A DNA stretch of 64,000 nucleotides, taken from the NCBI RefSeq assembly GCF_001584615.1, contig NZ_LQQC01000008.1:1-64000 (forward strand), given 5' to 3'. The number at the start of each line of letters is the position of its first letter. Position 1 is the stretch's first letter. A model generated the notes under the pieces. It saw nothing but the letters and a program-made list of their open reading frames with translations, made no database searches and was not told where the DNA came from. Positions 14,347 through 25,318 of the stretch are shown one piece after another. Source of the stretch: Brevibacterium ravenspurgense (GTDB taxonomy: Bacteria > Actinomycetota > Actinomycetes > Actinomycetales > Brevibacteriaceae). A program made the translations under genes and the position numbers.

Positions 14347-14404
14347 GTTGTCGGCGTACGGTTTATGTTGCCTTGGTGCTGACGGTCAGGTTTGTGGCTG
14401 AGTG

Positions 14405-17400
14405 TCAGGCGCGCCTGCGGTACATGAGCAGTGCACCTGCCGCGGCGATGGCCATACCGCCTGCAGCCCACCATGCCACGCCGTTGCCGCCGGTCTTGGG
14501 CAATTCACCGGATTTGGTGTCAGAAACCGTCAGGATCATTGCGTCTCCAGTACCGCTTGCTTCGATCAGGCCGTTGCTCTTGCCTGCCGAAATCTTGTAC
14601 TTCTTGGTGTCCTGGTCCATTCCGATTTCGAACATGACCGGGTGCGGCAGCAGGTTCAGTCCCTTCGGCGCTTTGGTTTCCACGAGGAAGAACGTACCGG
14701 TTGTCTGCACCTCGATAGATTCCTCACCCGGCTTGATGGTCCACAGCGGTTTTCCGGCACTGTAGTCAGGCTTGCCGTCCTTAGCCGGGTAGATCTCAAA
14801 GGTCGCACCACCCAGGCCTTCCAGTTCTGTGATCTCACCGTCAACGTACTGGGCCTTTTTGAAGGTCAGCTTTCCTGTTGCTTCCGGTGTCTTGTAGTTG
14901 TCAACCACGCATGACACGCGTGACAGCTTCTTGTCTTTCTCACTCATATTCACGGTGAAGCCGAACTCGCCGACGTTCTCAACCGGGATCTCTGTGGTAC
15001 TGCCGTCGCGGGTTTCCTCGCAGACGGCGTTCTTACCTTCGCGTTGGTACAGCGAGAAGCCCTGCTGCTGGACCTCGGCAAGCGTCAGTTTCTGCTGTTT
15101 CTCGCTCTGGATTCCCCAGCGGGCAGTTCCCTTGTCTTCGTCCCGCGACGAAGTGACTTTGCGCCACTGCGTGACGAGTTCACCATTTCCGGGATCAATG
15201 ACCTTCTGGCCATTAGCGGACAGAGTGAATTCCCAACCGGGCTCACCATCTTTGAGCACATTGCCCTTCTCATCGACGATGCGTTTCTTGACGATCACTT
15301 CACCGTTGCACTTCTCGGTCAGCTCCTGGGCGATCGTTTTCATCTGCGCAGCGAGTTGTCCATAGCCCTCGATACGGACGGTGTCACCTGCACCGGAGAT
15401 ATCTTCGCCCATTAACTTGACAGAACGTGCCCCGTAGGTCCACTTTGACATGTCCGAAGTGACGGTCACTGACTTCCCGTCAGACGTACGCTCAAACACC
15501 TGCAGTGCCCGGTTCGGCGCCAGCTTCGCGGCTCGCTCCAGATTCGCCATAATGAGTTCGCCGCTTTGCGGAGTTCCTTTACGTTCCTTGTCGTTGTAGT
15601 TCGCTTCTCGCGCGCCTTGAATCCCGGAGTTGATTCTGTAGTAGACACCGGTTTGTTGCGGTACTTCCGCCTGCAGATCGATGCGTTTGATGTCTTTGAG
15701 GACGTAGTCCTGCTCAACAACCCAATCTTTACCCGTATTTCCACCAAGTGTCAGATCGACCATGAGGGGAACAACGCGGGTGCCTTGTTTTTTGAGTTCA
15801 TTCGCTGCGTCAATTGCATCGTTGAGTGCACTTGCCTGAACAAACTCTCCGCCGATGCCTTTGCTCTTGATCGTGGACGACATCGTAGGCATACCGTCAG
15901 TAATGAAGTACACGACGTCGTAGTTTCCAGCCTTGACTTGCTGCAAACCAGCTTGCCAGTTCGTCGCACTGTTATTCGAGTTATAAGCCCAGTTTCCGAC
16001 GACACGTTTTGCCTGGTTGACTCCAGCCGTTGTCTGCATAGAAATATAGGGCGGGTTATTGCCAGCGGTCGATCCGGCACCATTTGCTGGAGCAGTGCTC
16101 GCAAAGTTGTAGATACCGAGTTCGGCGGGAGTGTCTGCAAGAGCGTCAATAAAGGCGTTTGTTGCAGTTTTGGTCGCTTCAAAACCATTGACGTCGGCAT
16201 ACCGCAACGACGTGGACAAGTCGGCGACAACCGCAATGCGCAGCCCACAGCTCATGGGAATCTGAGGGTTCGCAACGCGCCCGTGAACCCATTTCGCTCC
16301 GTCAGGCGGTGAAATGATACCTGGGTCAATGGGATTTGTAGCCTTCGTCCCGTAAGCCTTCAGCTCAACTTCCAGGTTCTTGTTCTGAGGAAGGTTACTG
16401 GTGAACGTGAACACTGCTTCTTTTGACAGAAACGCCGAGTCGACCTGTTTGCCGTTCTTCACTGGCACTACGTCCATTGCGATGTAGCCGTTGCCGATGT
16501 TGACGTTGCGCTTCTGCAGCGTCACGCCGTCTTCAATCTTGTCGACCGTCAGCTGGTAGTGCTGCGGGTCAAGGAACGTAGCGTCAGTTTTGATGCGCAC
16601 CGTGATGTAGTTCAGCTGCGCGTCTTCCCCAGCTTTTGCAGTGAAAGCGTTTGGCGTATCTGGATTAACCGGATCACTATTCAGTGTGAACCCGTGTCCA
16701 GTGGCTGTGAACTTTCGATTTGTGTCGCCAGGCAGTGGCGGCTGGTCGTCCGAGCAGGTCTTCACTTGACCGCTCATGTCGAACGACCATTCAGTTTTTG
16801 CTCCAGAAGCAATCTGGTAGCCAGACTGCGCCTTGGCTGTGACCTTGACGGTGGCCTTCTGCCCTTCATAGAAGTGCTGCCCGACAGACGTCTTCTGGTC
16901 TGAGATGTAGTAGTCAACACCCTTTGTGTCGGGAATGTTGATGTACCCCTTTTCCACACACTGCGAGGCGGTCGCTGGGTCTACTGCTGTCGGAGCTGCC
17001 GGCGTCACCGTCGTCGGGTTCGGTGTGGGGTCTGGATCAGTCGGAGGCGTTGTAGTTCCAGATGGCGTTCCACGCAACGTCACTGACACGGAGCCTGAAA
17101 CTTTTGGCGCAGTGAAGTCCGGCGTCAGCTTGACGATGTCGCCCTTCTTCACCGGAATGTTCAAACCGTTATGGGTGATCGTGAAATTCTGTCGCGGATT
17201 ACCGCTCGTGTTGATCTGAGGAGAAAGAGATCGTCCATTGACCGTCAGCGTATAGCCCTGCACCCAATTCTTTCCGGACACCGAAAAGTCCAGACTCGTG
17301 ACGGTTGCATCTGCTCCAACAGTGAATTCAAATGTCGGATCGGGATTCGCGTTGAGGTTCGCAAAGTCTCGCTTCGCCGGGCTGACCGGGATGTTCTGCG

Positions 17401-17539
17401 TCTGCGCCTGAGCGGGCGTGGGGCCTGGAATGACTGCGAGTCCGTTGGCGATGAGCGCTGCCAGCACTGCGAACACGGCAAGCACCCGCATGACCGTGTG
17501 CTGTTCTTTCGACAGGCGGAATGGAAGTGTGTGCCTCAT
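14405..17539 (-). CDS. Pilus tip adhesin with VWA domain and LPKTG sorting signal
   Basis: A 1044-residue surface protein. Residues ~1-45 form a signal peptide (cut near AQA). A long N-terminal beta-rich part is followed by a von Willebrand A-type domain (~430-640) with a MIDAS-like D-L-S-T-S motif. A SpaA-like domain with the E-box VETKAPKG follows, then LPKTG at ~1013, a hydrophobic segment and an RRRA tail. This architecture is typical of SpaC/RrgA-like pilus tip proteins that bind host ligands. The start ATG overlaps the stop of the minor pilin gene (ATGA) and has GAAGG upstream. It is the last gene of the minus-strand pilus operon. Confidence 0.9.
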   Translation of the reverse strand: MRHTLPFRLSKEQHTVMRVLAVFAVLAALIANGLAVIPGPTPAQAQTQNIPVSPAKRDFANLNANPDPTFEFTVGADATVTSLDFSVSGKNWVQGYTLTVNGRSLSPQINTSGNPRQNFTITHNGLNIPVKKGDIVKLTPDFTAPKVSGSVSVTLRGTPSGTTTPPTDPDPTPNPTTVTPAAPTAVDPATASQCVEKGYINIPDTKGVDYYISDQKTSVGQHFYEGQKATVKVTAKAQSGYQIASGAKTEWSFDMSGQVKTCSDDQPPLPGDTNRKFTATGHGFTLNSDPVNPDTPNAFTAKAGEDAQLNYITVRIKTDATFLDPQHYQLTVDKIEDGVTLQKRNVNIGNGYIAMDVVPVKNGKQVDSAFLSKEAVFTFTSNLPQNKNLEVELKAYGTKATNPIDPGIISPPDGAKWVHGRVANPQIPMSCGLRIAVVADLSTSLRYADVNGFEATKTATNAFIDALADTPAELGIYNFASTAPANGAGSTAGNNPPYISMQTTAGVNQAKRVVGNWAYNSNNSATNWQAGLQQVKAGNYDVVYFITDGMPTMSSTIKSKGIGGEFVQASALNDAIDAANELKKQGTRVVPLMVDLTLGGNTGKDWVVEQDYVLKDIKRIDLQAEVPQQTGVYYRINSGIQGAREANYNDKERKGTPQSGELIMANLERAAKLAPNRALQVFERTSDGKSVTVTSDMSKWTYGARSVKLMGEDISGAGDTVRIEGYGQLAAQMKTIAQELTEKCNGEVIVKKRIVDEKGNVLKDGEPGWEFTLSANGQKVIDPGNGELVTQWRKVTSSRDEDKGTARWGIQSEKQQKLTLAEVQQQGFSLYQREGKNAVCEETRDGSTTEIPVENVGEFGFTVNMSEKDKKLSRVSCVVDNYKTPEATGKLTFKKAQYVDGEITELEGLGGATFEIYPAKDGKPDYSAGKPLWTIKPGEESIEVQTTGTFFLVETKAPKGLNLLPHPVMFEIGMDQDTKKYKISAGKSNGLIEASGTGDAMILTVSDTKSGELPKTGGNGVAWWAAGGMAIAAAGALLMYRRRA

Positions 17540-18294
17540 TTCTTCCCACCTTCTGACTTTCTTCTGCTGGCAACGATGATGATGAATCCGGCGCCGATGA
17601 GCACGGCGGCGATGATGACGATGATGGTGACCTGAGCACCCGTAACGGGCATCGACTGGTCGTGACCCTGCGGGGTCTTCGGCTTTTCCGGTGTATCCAC
17701 AACAGGCGGCGTTGGCGGAGGTTCATTGCCCGGCGGTGGGCCCTGGGGAGAGCGTGATTTGGCGACGATGACGCCTTCAACCGGTGAATCGCCCTGCGGT
17801 CCGCTGTGGAACGGGACCGCTACAAGGAACGAGTTGATCTCGCGGTAGCTGTCATCGGGCGCCGATGAGCTCGCCAGATAGATGCCCTTCGGCAGGCTTG
17901 CGAACTTCGCGGATCCTGCAGCGTTCGTGACCTTGCTGAACGAGCGGTCTTTCGGCCATGCGGAAACATCATCGACCGAGGCGGATTCGACCCGCTTCAT
18001 GTCGGATGAGTTCTCGGCCGAAACGCCTTCCAGCCGTTCAAGTTTGACAGTCACACCGGAAACCTTGCCGGCGGCCGGCGAGTGGTCGTCTTCGGGATTG
18101 CCGGGGCTGATGGTGATGGTGACGATGTCAGTGCCCGGAGTGTTCTTTCCGCTGCCCGAACTCGCCTGCCCAACAATTTTGGCGGCATGCGCGGGGCTGC
18201 CACCCGCAAAACCAAGAGCACAGAGCATGGCGCATACGGCCAGCAGCACCGCTGCCGTTCTGCCCCATGACACTGCGTGTCGTTTCATAGTCAT
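17536..18294 (-). CDS. Minor pilin with atypical MPVTG sorting signal
   Basis: A 252-residue exported protein. The signal peptide (~1-37, ending PAHA) is followed by one pilin-type beta domain, a proline-rich linker (PPPGNEPPPTPP), then MPVTG, a hydrophobic helix and a basic tail. Position one of the sorting motif is Met rather than Leu. Between a class C sortase and the tip adhesin, it is most likely the basal/anchoring subunit (SpaB-like). Two ATGs six bases apart are possible starts (18294 or 18288); GGTGA lies upstream of both. It begins 14 bases after the sortase stop. Confidence 0.82.
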   Translation of the reverse strand: MTMKRHAVSWGRTAAVLLAVCAMLCALGFAGGSPAHAAKIVGQASSGSGKNTPGTDIVTITISPGNPEDDHSPAAGKVSGVTVKLERLEGVSAENSSDMKRVESASVDDVSAWPKDRSFSKVTNAAGSAKFASLPKGIYLASSSAPDDSYREINSFLVAVPFHSGPQGDSPVEGVIVAKSRSPQGPPPGNEPPPTPPVVDTPEKPKTPQGHDQSMPVTGAQVTIIVIIAAVLIGAGFIIIVASRRKSEGGKK

Positions 18295-18307
18295 CTGTTC
18301 ACCAAGT

Positions 18308-19270
18308 TCAGTAGTTGTCATCCGACTGCTTCTGTGCGCCGGAAGACAGTCCCTTGCTGTTGCCGTTCGCGCTGGCTGCTGCAGTGCTGAGCTTGCGCTG
18401 TCGTCGCGCCCACCAGGCGAAGCCGGCACCGATAGCCAGTACGGCTGCCATGAGCGCGTACATCCACCACTGCCATCCGCCGCTGTGGTTCTGATCGAAC
18501 ACACCTTCGTCCACTGGTTCCAGGGGAACCTGGTGTCCGCGCACCAAGAGTCGGTGCGTGTTCACTCCGTAGGGCGTGCACGTGATCAGCGTGATGTAGT
18601 CGCCGCTTTCGTCCGGCCTCAGATCTTCGGTTTGGTCGGGAAGGACCACCTTGATCTGATCGATTTCGTACTTGAGCTTGTGACCTGAGACCTGCACGTA
18701 GAAGGCGTCGCCCTCTTCGGCTTTGCTGAGGTTGTCGAACATGGTGGCGTTCGACAGTCCCGTGTGTCCGGTGATGACCGAATGGGTTCCTCTGCCGCCG
18801 ATGGGAAGGTCAGATCCGTACAGGTGCCCCAGTCCCCTCTGCAGAACATCGTCCGAAGTTCCGTGGTAGATGGGAAGGTCCGCACCGATCTTCGGGAAGA
18901 TAAGCCGAGCCATGGCATCGTTCTCACTCAGCTGGTCCAGATACTCCGCATACTCGGGGTTGTCTGGGCTGATGTCGTTGAGCCACGGGTCGAGGATCGG
19001 GCCGGAAGTACGCTGTTCGTTGTATTCGTGCGCTTTGTCCCACTGCGTATTCTTGACTTCTTTGGGAGTGTCGTGGTCCAGCTGCGCGTATTCTTTGGCA
19101 GCTTTTGACGCTCCGTAGTTGTTCCATGCGGTGGAGACAACCGGGTACATCATCACAAGCAAACCGAGGATCACCACGATGGCCGGCAGCATCAGGCTGT
19201 TCTTCTTCGCCTTGCCGGGCTGGCCGTCCGTGACGGTTCGCTTCAAAGTTGATGTGGGGCTGTTCTCCAC
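18308..19270 (-). CDS. srtC: Class C (pilus) sortase
   Basis: A 320-residue class C sortase that would link pilin subunits. Membrane segments lie near 25-45 and 265-290. The catalytic residues are His169 (ITGHTGL), Cys231 (TLITCTPYGVNTHR) and Arg240. A canonical DPW lid is present at 94-96, which covers the active site in this class. The start is GTG, with GGGAG about eight bases upstream. It lies directly after the major pilin gene, the usual pilin-sortase order, so it probably polymerises that pilin. Confidence 0.93.
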   Translation of the reverse strand: MENSPTSTLKRTVTDGQPGKAKKNSLMLPAIVVILGLLVMMYPVVSTAWNNYGASKAAKEYAQLDHDTPKEVKNTQWDKAHEYNEQRTSGPILDPWLNDISPDNPEYAEYLDQLSENDAMARLIFPKIGADLPIYHGTSDDVLQRGLGHLYGSDLPIGGRGTHSVITGHTGLSNATMFDNLSKAEEGDAFYVQVSGHKLKYEIDQIKVVLPDQTEDLRPDESGDYITLITCTPYGVNTHRLLVRGHQVPLEPVDEGVFDQNHSGGWQWWMYALMAAVLAIGAGFAWWARRQRKLSTAAASANGNSKGLSSGAQKQSDDNY

Positions 19271-19310
19271 CGCATGGCTCCCAGGTGTCTATCACTGAGT
19301 GGGTTTGTGT

Positions 19311-19341
19311 GGGGCAGTGCGCAGCACCTGTTCACTGCCCC
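19311..19341 (-). terminator. Hairpin between major pilin and sortase
   Basis: A 9-bp stem (GGGGCAGTG/CACTGCCCC) with a loop of about 13 nt lies in the 110-bp gap after the major pilin stop. It has no clear T tract, so partial termination or mRNA stabilisation is more likely than a full stop. Either would give excess major pilin over the downstream products. Confidence 0.5.
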
Positions 19342-19381
19342 ACCGTCCAGAGCCCAGTGGGCTCATGGATTTCCCTGGGTC

Positions 19382-20851
19382 TTACTCGGCCTGTGCCTGC
19401 TTGGCGTTGCGGCGAGCGAACCACACACCGGCAGCGGCAATCAGGGCACCAAGGGCGCCGAGGAGGCCGACACCCGCACCACCGGTCATCGGCAGGTTCG
19501 GGGTGTCCTGCTTGATGTTCTCGATCTCGGACACGAGGGTGACCTCGTCATCGCCTTCGAACTCACCAGTCTTCGCAATGTTTTCACGGGTGAAGTCGAT
19601 TTCGGTGACGTTCTTTTCCGGCAGGACGTAGCCAGCCGGGGCCTTGGTTTCCTTCAGGCAGAACTTCTTGGTTGCAGGGGCATCCTTGTTGTCCTCGAAG
19701 TCCGTAACGTGCAGGCCGTCAATGCTGATGGTGCCGTCAGCCCCGGTGGTCCACTTGGAAACGTTCTTCACCGTCACCTGCGCCCCGAGGTTTTCAGCCG
19801 AGGTGCACTGGTAGAGCTCAAATTCAGCACCTTCGAGGACCTTGCCGGTTTCCTTGCCGTCCTTCTTCACGACCTTGAGCTTGCCGTGGTAGGTGACGAC
19901 TTCGTTGGTCTTGTTCTTGACTTCGTTGCCGGTGTTCGGGTTGTTGAAGATGACGTCAGCCTGGTTCTTCAGTTCCGTGGTGTCGCCGACTTCCTTGCGC
20001 TTCGTTTCGAAGGTCAGCGAAAGCTTGTCACCGGACTTCACTTTGGCAAGACCCTGTTTGGTCAGCGTGACGACAAGCTTGTTGCCGTTTTCAGCAGGTT
20101 TGTTGACGGTGTAGTCACCTTCGCCGAGAGCGGTGTTACCGGCCTTGACCTCGGTCACCTTCTGGAAGTCGAGGCGCTTGTCCAGCTGGTCCTCAAAGCG
20201 GAAGGCGGTTAGTTCTTTGCCTTCACCCCAGGTGGGAGCGTCAGCCTTGATGGTGTAGGTGTAGGCGTCCTGGATGTGCTTGTCGGCATCCTTGACGGTC
20301 TTTTCGGTCTTGGTTTCGGAGTTCTTGGGGTACGCGATGACGTCGTAGTTCCACGCGTCCGAAGCTTTGTTCACCATGGGGATCGAAACGATGAACGGAG
20401 CACCGGCTACGATGCCGTCCGGGGTTTTGGTTTCTTCCACCAGGTAGATGCCCAGCGGCAGGTCCGAGAACTTGGCCTCACCCTGACCTGATGTTGTCTC
20501 TTCATAGGTCGTGGTGGTCTTGTCGCTTTCCTGGACGTCAGCCGCGGTCTTCGGGAACGTGGTCCAGTCGCCGTTTTCAAGGTCGAACTTCAGCTTGGTG
20601 ATCTTGAAGGTCACACCGTTGAGTGCCTCACCCGGCACGCCTTCCATTTCCTGACCGGTGGCAGGGGTGTCGGATTCAGCGCCCTTCTTCTTGAAGAGGG
20701 TCAGCGAACCCTCCTTGTTGAAGTCAATGTTCGCCTTAGCAGGAGCAGCGACAGCGGGTTCAGCGAGGACGGCCGGAGCGGAAACACCCATCGAGAGTCC
20801 GAGAACAGCCGCGACTGAGGCCGCGCATACGGCCTTAGAGAACGTAGTCAT
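19382..20851 (-). CDS. Major pilin, SpaA-type shaft subunit (LPMTG)
   Basis: A 489-residue pilus backbone protein. It has a signal peptide (~1-31), a pilin motif WNYDVIAYPKN with the linking Lys at 176, and two E-box-like segments (VEETKTPDG and LKETKAPAGY, ~401-408), as expected for isopeptide-stabilised CnaA/CnaB domains. Cys349 and Cys398 probably form a disulfide in the C-terminal domain. LPMTG at 453-457 is followed by a hydrophobic stretch and charged tail. AAAGGAAT precedes the ATG. It is the first gene of the operon, with a hairpin after it that would favour its higher expression. Confidence 0.95.
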   Translation of the reverse strand: MTTFSKAVCAASVAAVLGLSMGVSAPAVLAEPAVAAPAKANIDFNKEGSLTLFKKKGAESDTPATGQEMEGVPGEALNGVTFKITKLKFDLENGDWTTFPKTAADVQESDKTTTTYEETTSGQGEAKFSDLPLGIYLVEETKTPDGIVAGAPFIVSIPMVNKASDAWNYDVIAYPKNSETKTEKTVKDADKHIQDAYTYTIKADAPTWGEGKELTAFRFEDQLDKRLDFQKVTEVKAGNTALGEGDYTVNKPAENGNKLVVTLTKQGLAKVKSGDKLSLTFETKRKEVGDTTELKNQADVIFNNPNTGNEVKNKTNEVVTYHGKLKVVKKDGKETGKVLEGAEFELYQCTSAENLGAQVTVKNVSKWTTGADGTISIDGLHVTDFEDNKDAPATKKFCLKETKAPAGYVLPEKNVTEIDFTRENIAKTGEFEGDDEVTLVSEIENIKQDTPNLPMTGGAGVGLLGALGALIAAAGVWFARRNAKQAQAE

Positions 20852-21325
20852 GGATTCAATTCCTTTGCATCAGTTTTAAGGCCGGAGCCTCAGCATTTTT
20901 CGCGATCCACCTGGATGCACACGTTGCGCGTTCTGTGAAACCGCTTAGAAATAAATTAGCAAAACCGCATATAAAACGTTAGTTCAACTTTGTATTACTG
21001 TTTTTGTTCATCGGTCCGAGTGGCGGGGTCGAGCAGCCGGACCCCTGTAACAGCACCGCGTTGCTCGCCGGCTGTTCCTCCTGCTTACTCCGCGTCACAT
21101 AGCGGAAGTCACACTTTGCGTCTCACCTTTCGAGAGTGTTACCGCGTATCACAGGCACCCATCGAACACATGAAAATGCCCATGAAACCCGCAAGCGTTC
21201 GCGTCCGAGCGCCCGGAATGCGGCCGCAAGGTACTTCCGGCTCCCCAGTTTGGTGCCCGGCGCTATGCGTGCAGAGAGTCAGCAGAACGCGGGCAGAGTG
21301 TGGGCACAAACCGAAGCCCAGGGCA
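20852..21325 (-). promoter_or_regulatory. Long AT-rich upstream region of the pilus operon
   Basis: No gene is visible in this stretch. Bases ~20940-21000 are markedly AT-rich for this genome (ATAAATTAGC, ATATAAAACG) and probably hold the pilin promoter. I could not choose a -35/-10 pair with good spacing: on the minus strand TTGAAC and TAATTT are 23 nt apart. The leader to the pilin ATG is about 90-130 nt. Confidence 0.4.
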
Positions 21326-21373
21326 CAAAAAAGCAGCGGCCCGGAACTGTTCTCACAGTTCCGGGCCGCTGCT
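21326..21373 (-). terminator. Terminator of the nrdHIEF operon
   Basis: A 19-bp stem (AGCAGCGGCCCGGAACTGT and its complement) with a 4-nt loop is followed on the minus strand by six T. It begins about 20 bases after the nrdF stop and is a textbook intrinsic terminator. Confidence 0.9.
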
Positions 21374-21394
21374 GTTCGCGCTGAGGCGGAGGGC

Positions 21395-22405
<1,011 letters not shown>

Positions 22406-24568
22406 TCACAGCATGCAGGAAACGCAGCCTTCGACTTCCGTGCCGGTCAGCGCCATCTGGCGGATGCGGCTGTAGTAGACCGTCTTGATGCCCTTGGTCC
22501 AGGCGTAGATCTGCGCCTTGTTGACATCGCGCGTGGTTGCGGTGTCCTTGAAGAACAGCGTCAGCGACAGACCCTGGTCCACGTGCTGGGTGGCCTCAGC
22601 GTAGGTGTCGATGATCTTTTCCGGACCGATTTCGTAGGCATCCTGGAAGTACTCCAGGTTGTCGTTCGTCATGTGCGGTGCCGGGTAGTACACGCGGCCG
22701 ATCTTGCCTTCCTTGCGGATTTCCACCGGAGCGGCAATCGGGTGAATCGACGAGGTCGAGTTGTTGATGTAGGAAATCGAGCCCGTGGGCGGCACAGCCT
22801 GCAGGTTCTGGTTGTAGATGCCGTGCTTGGCGACTTCGTCGCGCAGCTTGGCCCAGTCGTCCTGCGTGGGAATGTGCACACCGGCTTCTTCGAAGATCTG
22901 CGCCACACGCTCGGTGCGGGGCTTCCATTCCTGTTCGGTGTACTTGTCGAAGTACTCACCGGAGGCGTACTTCGAGTCTTCGAAGCCTTCGAAGGTGCGG
23001 CCGCGTTCCTTGGCAATCTCCATGGATGCGCGCACCGCGTGGAAGGCCACGGTGTAGAAGTACATGTTGGTGAAGTCCAGACCCTCTTCGGAACCGTAGT
23101 GGATCCGCTCGCGGCCCAGGTAGCCGTGCAGGTTCATCTGGCCCAGGCCGATGGCGTGCGACATCGAGTTGCCGCGCTCAATCGAGGGCACGGATGCGAT
23201 GTTCGAGGTTTCCGACACTGCCGTCAGACCGCGGATGGCGACCTCGACGGTCTGTCCGAAGTCTTCGGAGTCCATGGTCGCTGAAATGTTGAGCGAACCG
23301 AGGTTGCAGGAAATGTCCTTGCCGATGTGGCTGTAGGTGAGGTCCTCGTTGTAGGTCGAAGCCGAGTTCACCTGCAGGATCTCCGAGCACAGGTTGGACA
23401 TGGTGATGCGACCCTTGATGGGGTTCGCACGGTTCACCGTGTCTTCGTACATGATGTACGGGTAGCCCGATTCGAACTGGATTTCAGCAAGCGTCTGGAA
23501 GAATTCGCGCGCGTTGATCTTGGTCTTCTTGATCCGCGCGTCGTCGACCATTTCGTAGTACTTTTCCGTCACCGAGATTTCGGTGAACGGCACCCCGTAG
23601 ACCTTTTCGACGTCATAGGGGCTGAACAGGTACATCGGCTCGTTCTTCTTGGCCAGGTGGAACGTGATGTCCGGAATGACCACACCCAACGAGAGGGTCT
23701 TGATGCGGATCTTTTCGTCTGCGTTTTCGCGCTTGGTGTCCAGGAAGCTGTAGATGTCCGGGTGGTGGGCGTTCATGTACACCGCACCGGCACCCTGACG
23801 CGCACCCAGCTGGTTGGCGTAGGAGAACGCGTCTTCGAGCATCTTCATGACGGGGATGACACCCGAGGACTGGTTTTCGATCTTCTTGATCGGCGCGCCG
23901 GCTTCGCGGATGTTGGTCAGGCAGAACGCCACACCGCCGCCGCGCTTGGACAGCTGCAGGGCGGAGTTGACCGAACGGCCGATGGACTCCATGTTGTCTT
24001 CGATGCGCAGCAGGAAGCAGGAGACCATTTCGCCGCGCTGCTTCTTGCCCGCGTTGAGGAACGTGGGCGTTGCAGGCTGGAAGCGGCCGGAGATGATTTC
24101 GTCGACAAGCTGGCGGGCAAGCTTTTCGTCACCGCGAGCAAGGAACAGCGACACCATGACAACGCGGTCTTCGAAGCGCTCCAGGTAGCGCTTGCCGTCG
24201 AAGGTCTTCAGCGTGTACGACGTGTAGAACTTAAACGCACCCAGGAAGGTCTGGAAGCGGAACTTCTTGGAGTACGCGTGCTTGGACAGTTCCGAAATGA
24301 ACGCGAACGAGTACTGGTCGAGCACCTCTTTTTCGTAGTAGTGGTGTTCGACGAGGTAGTTGAGCTTCTCTTCCAGGTCGTGGAAAAAGACAGTGTTGTT
24401 GTTGACGTGCTGGAGGAAGAACTGACGCGCTGCCTGCTTGTCGCGCTCAAACTGGATACGACCGTCCTTGTCGTACAGGTTGAGCATGGCGTTGAGCGCG
24501 TGGTAGTCGAGGTCGGTTTCCTCGCGGATGATGGCCTCTAGATCGCGGTCTGCGGCTGTTGTTGACAC
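22406..24568 (-). CDS. nrdE: Ribonucleotide reductase class Ib, alpha subunit
   Basis: A 720-residue catalytic subunit. Active-site elements include NLCSEI (redox Cys), the glycyl/nucleotide region [26 protein letters not shown], and a C-terminal CVSC pair that is re-reduced by NrdH. The start is taken as the GTG (VSTTAADRD) because AGAAGGA lies 10 bases before it and NrdE proteins begin near here; the frame stays open upstream inside nrdI. The start overlaps the nrdI 3' end by 31 bp, which indicates coupling. Confidence 0.96.
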   Translation of the reverse strand: MSTTAADRDLEAIIREETDLDYHALNAMLNLYDKDGRIQFERDKQAARQFFLQHVNNNTVFFHDLEEKLNYLVEHHYYEKEVLDQYSFAFISELSKHAYSKKFRFQTFLGAFKFYTSYTLKTFDGKRYLERFEDRVVMVSLFLARGDEKLARQLVDEIISGRFQPATPTFLNAGKKQRGEMVSCFLLRIEDNMESIGRSVNSALQLSKRGGGVAFCLTNIREAGAPIKKIENQSSGVIPVMKMLEDAFSYANQLGARQGAGAVYMNAHHPDIYSFLDTKRENADEKIRIKTLSLGVVIPDITFHLAKKNEPMYLFSPYDVEKVYGVPFTEISVTEKYYEMVDDARIKKTKINAREFFQTLAEIQFESGYPYIMYEDTVNRANPIKGRITMSNLCSEILQVNSASTYNEDLTYSHIGKDISCNLGSLNISATMDSEDFGQTVEVAIRGLTAVSETSNIASVPSIERGNSMSHAIGLGQMNLHGYLGRERIHYGSEEGLDFTNMYFYTVAFHAVRASMEIAKERGRTFEGFEDSKYASGEYFDKYTEQEWKPRTERVAQIFEEAGVHIPTQDDWAKLRDEVAKHGIYNQNLQAVPPTGSISYINNSTSSIHPIAAPVEIRKEGKIGRVYYPAPHMTNDNLEYFQDAYEIGPEKIIDTYAEATQHVDQGLSLTLFFKDTATTRDVNKAQIYAWTKGIKTVYYSRIRQMALTGTEVEGCVSCML

Positions 24569-24951
24569 AGCTTTTCCAATCCTTCTTTCACTTTTTCGAC
24601 GTCCTCTTGCGTTCCGAACATTTCGAAGTTGTAGAGGACGGGCACTTTGGTCTTCTCTGCCACCGTGTACGCCGCGCGGCAAAAGTTGTTGCCGAAGTTC
24701 GTGTTTCCGGAGCCGATCACTCCGACGATCTTGTCGCGGTTTTCTTTGACATTGAGGAACTTGATCACCTGACGCGGTGTGGAGCCGGCGTTGCGGCCGG
24801 CCCCGTACGTCGGTGTGATGAGGACGAAGGGTTCGCTGACCAGCGGGGTGTCGTCCTTCGTCAAAAGGGGCAGCCGCACGGCGGGCAGGCCCAGTTTTTC
24901 TACGAACCGGTGGGTGTATTCAGAACCACTGGAGTAGTAGACGATCAGCAT
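24538..24951 (-). CDS. nrdI: Class Ib RNR flavodoxin-like activator
   Basis: A 137-residue FMN protein that supplies an oxidant for assembling the Mn-tyrosyl cofactor of NrdF. The N-terminal [16 protein letters not shown] phosphate-loop region and ITPTYGAG plus [15 protein letters not shown] are characteristic of NrdI. It is placed between nrdH (2-bp gap) and nrdE (31-bp overlap), the conserved actinobacterial order. Confidence 0.96.
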   Translation of the reverse strand: MLIVYYSSGSEYTHRFVEKLGLPAVRLPLLTKDDTPLVSEPFVLITPTYGAGRNAGSTPRQVIKFLNVKENRDKIVGVIGSGNTNFGNNFCRAAYTVAEKTKVPVLYNFEMFGTQEDVEKVKEGLEKLCQQQPQTAI

Positions 24952-24953
24952 TG

Positions 24954-25202
24954 TCAGACCGCTGCGACCCCCGCACCGCCGGCGGCGGCGAGCGTGGCGA
25001 TCTTGTCGGGGCGGAAGCCCGACCAGTGGTCGTTGTCCGTCACAACGACGGGAGCCTGCATGTAGCCCATGGCCTTGACGACGTCGAGCGCGCCGGGGTC
25101 CTGGCTGAGGTCAACCGACCGGTACTCCAGACCGCGAGCATCCAGGGCGCGGAACGTTGCTGTGCACTGGACGCAGGAAGGCTTGGTGTAGACGGTGATC
25201 AT
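24954..25202 (-). CDS. nrdH: Glutaredoxin-like NrdH redoxin
   Basis: An 82-residue redoxin that reduces NrdE. It has the active site C-V-Q-C (Cys10, Cys13) after TKPS, and the C-terminal WSGFRPDKI motif typical of NrdH, which takes electrons from thioredoxin reductase rather than glutathione. It is the first gene of the operon, immediately downstream of the NrdR-box promoter region. Confidence 0.96.
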   Translation of the reverse strand: MITVYTKPSCVQCTATFRALDARGLEYRSVDLSQDPGALDVVKAMGYMQAPVVVTDNDHWSGFRPDKIATLAAAGGAGVAAV

Positions 25203-25271
25203 GCGGGTCTCCTTCGAGGTGACGAGAGTTTTTCAGGCCGCTCGGCTCTCCATGCCGGACAGTCGAGCAAC

Positions 25272-25318
25272 CACAAGATGTTGTGTTCGGGTACGAGACT
25301 ACGCCTATATCTCGTGTT
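25272..25318 (-). promoter_or_regulatory. Pair of NrdR-type boxes upstream of nrdH
   Basis: Two 16-bp sites read on the minus strand AACACGAGATATAGGC (25318-25303) and AACACAACATCTTGTG (25287-25272). Both fit the NrdR consensus ACACwATATwTwGTGT imperfectly, and their centres are 31 bp apart, the three-turn spacing known for NrdR box pairs. The distal box probably overlaps the -10 element (TATAGG). Repression by ATP-cone protein NrdR is the expected control; nrdR itself is not in the window. Confidence 0.75.
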
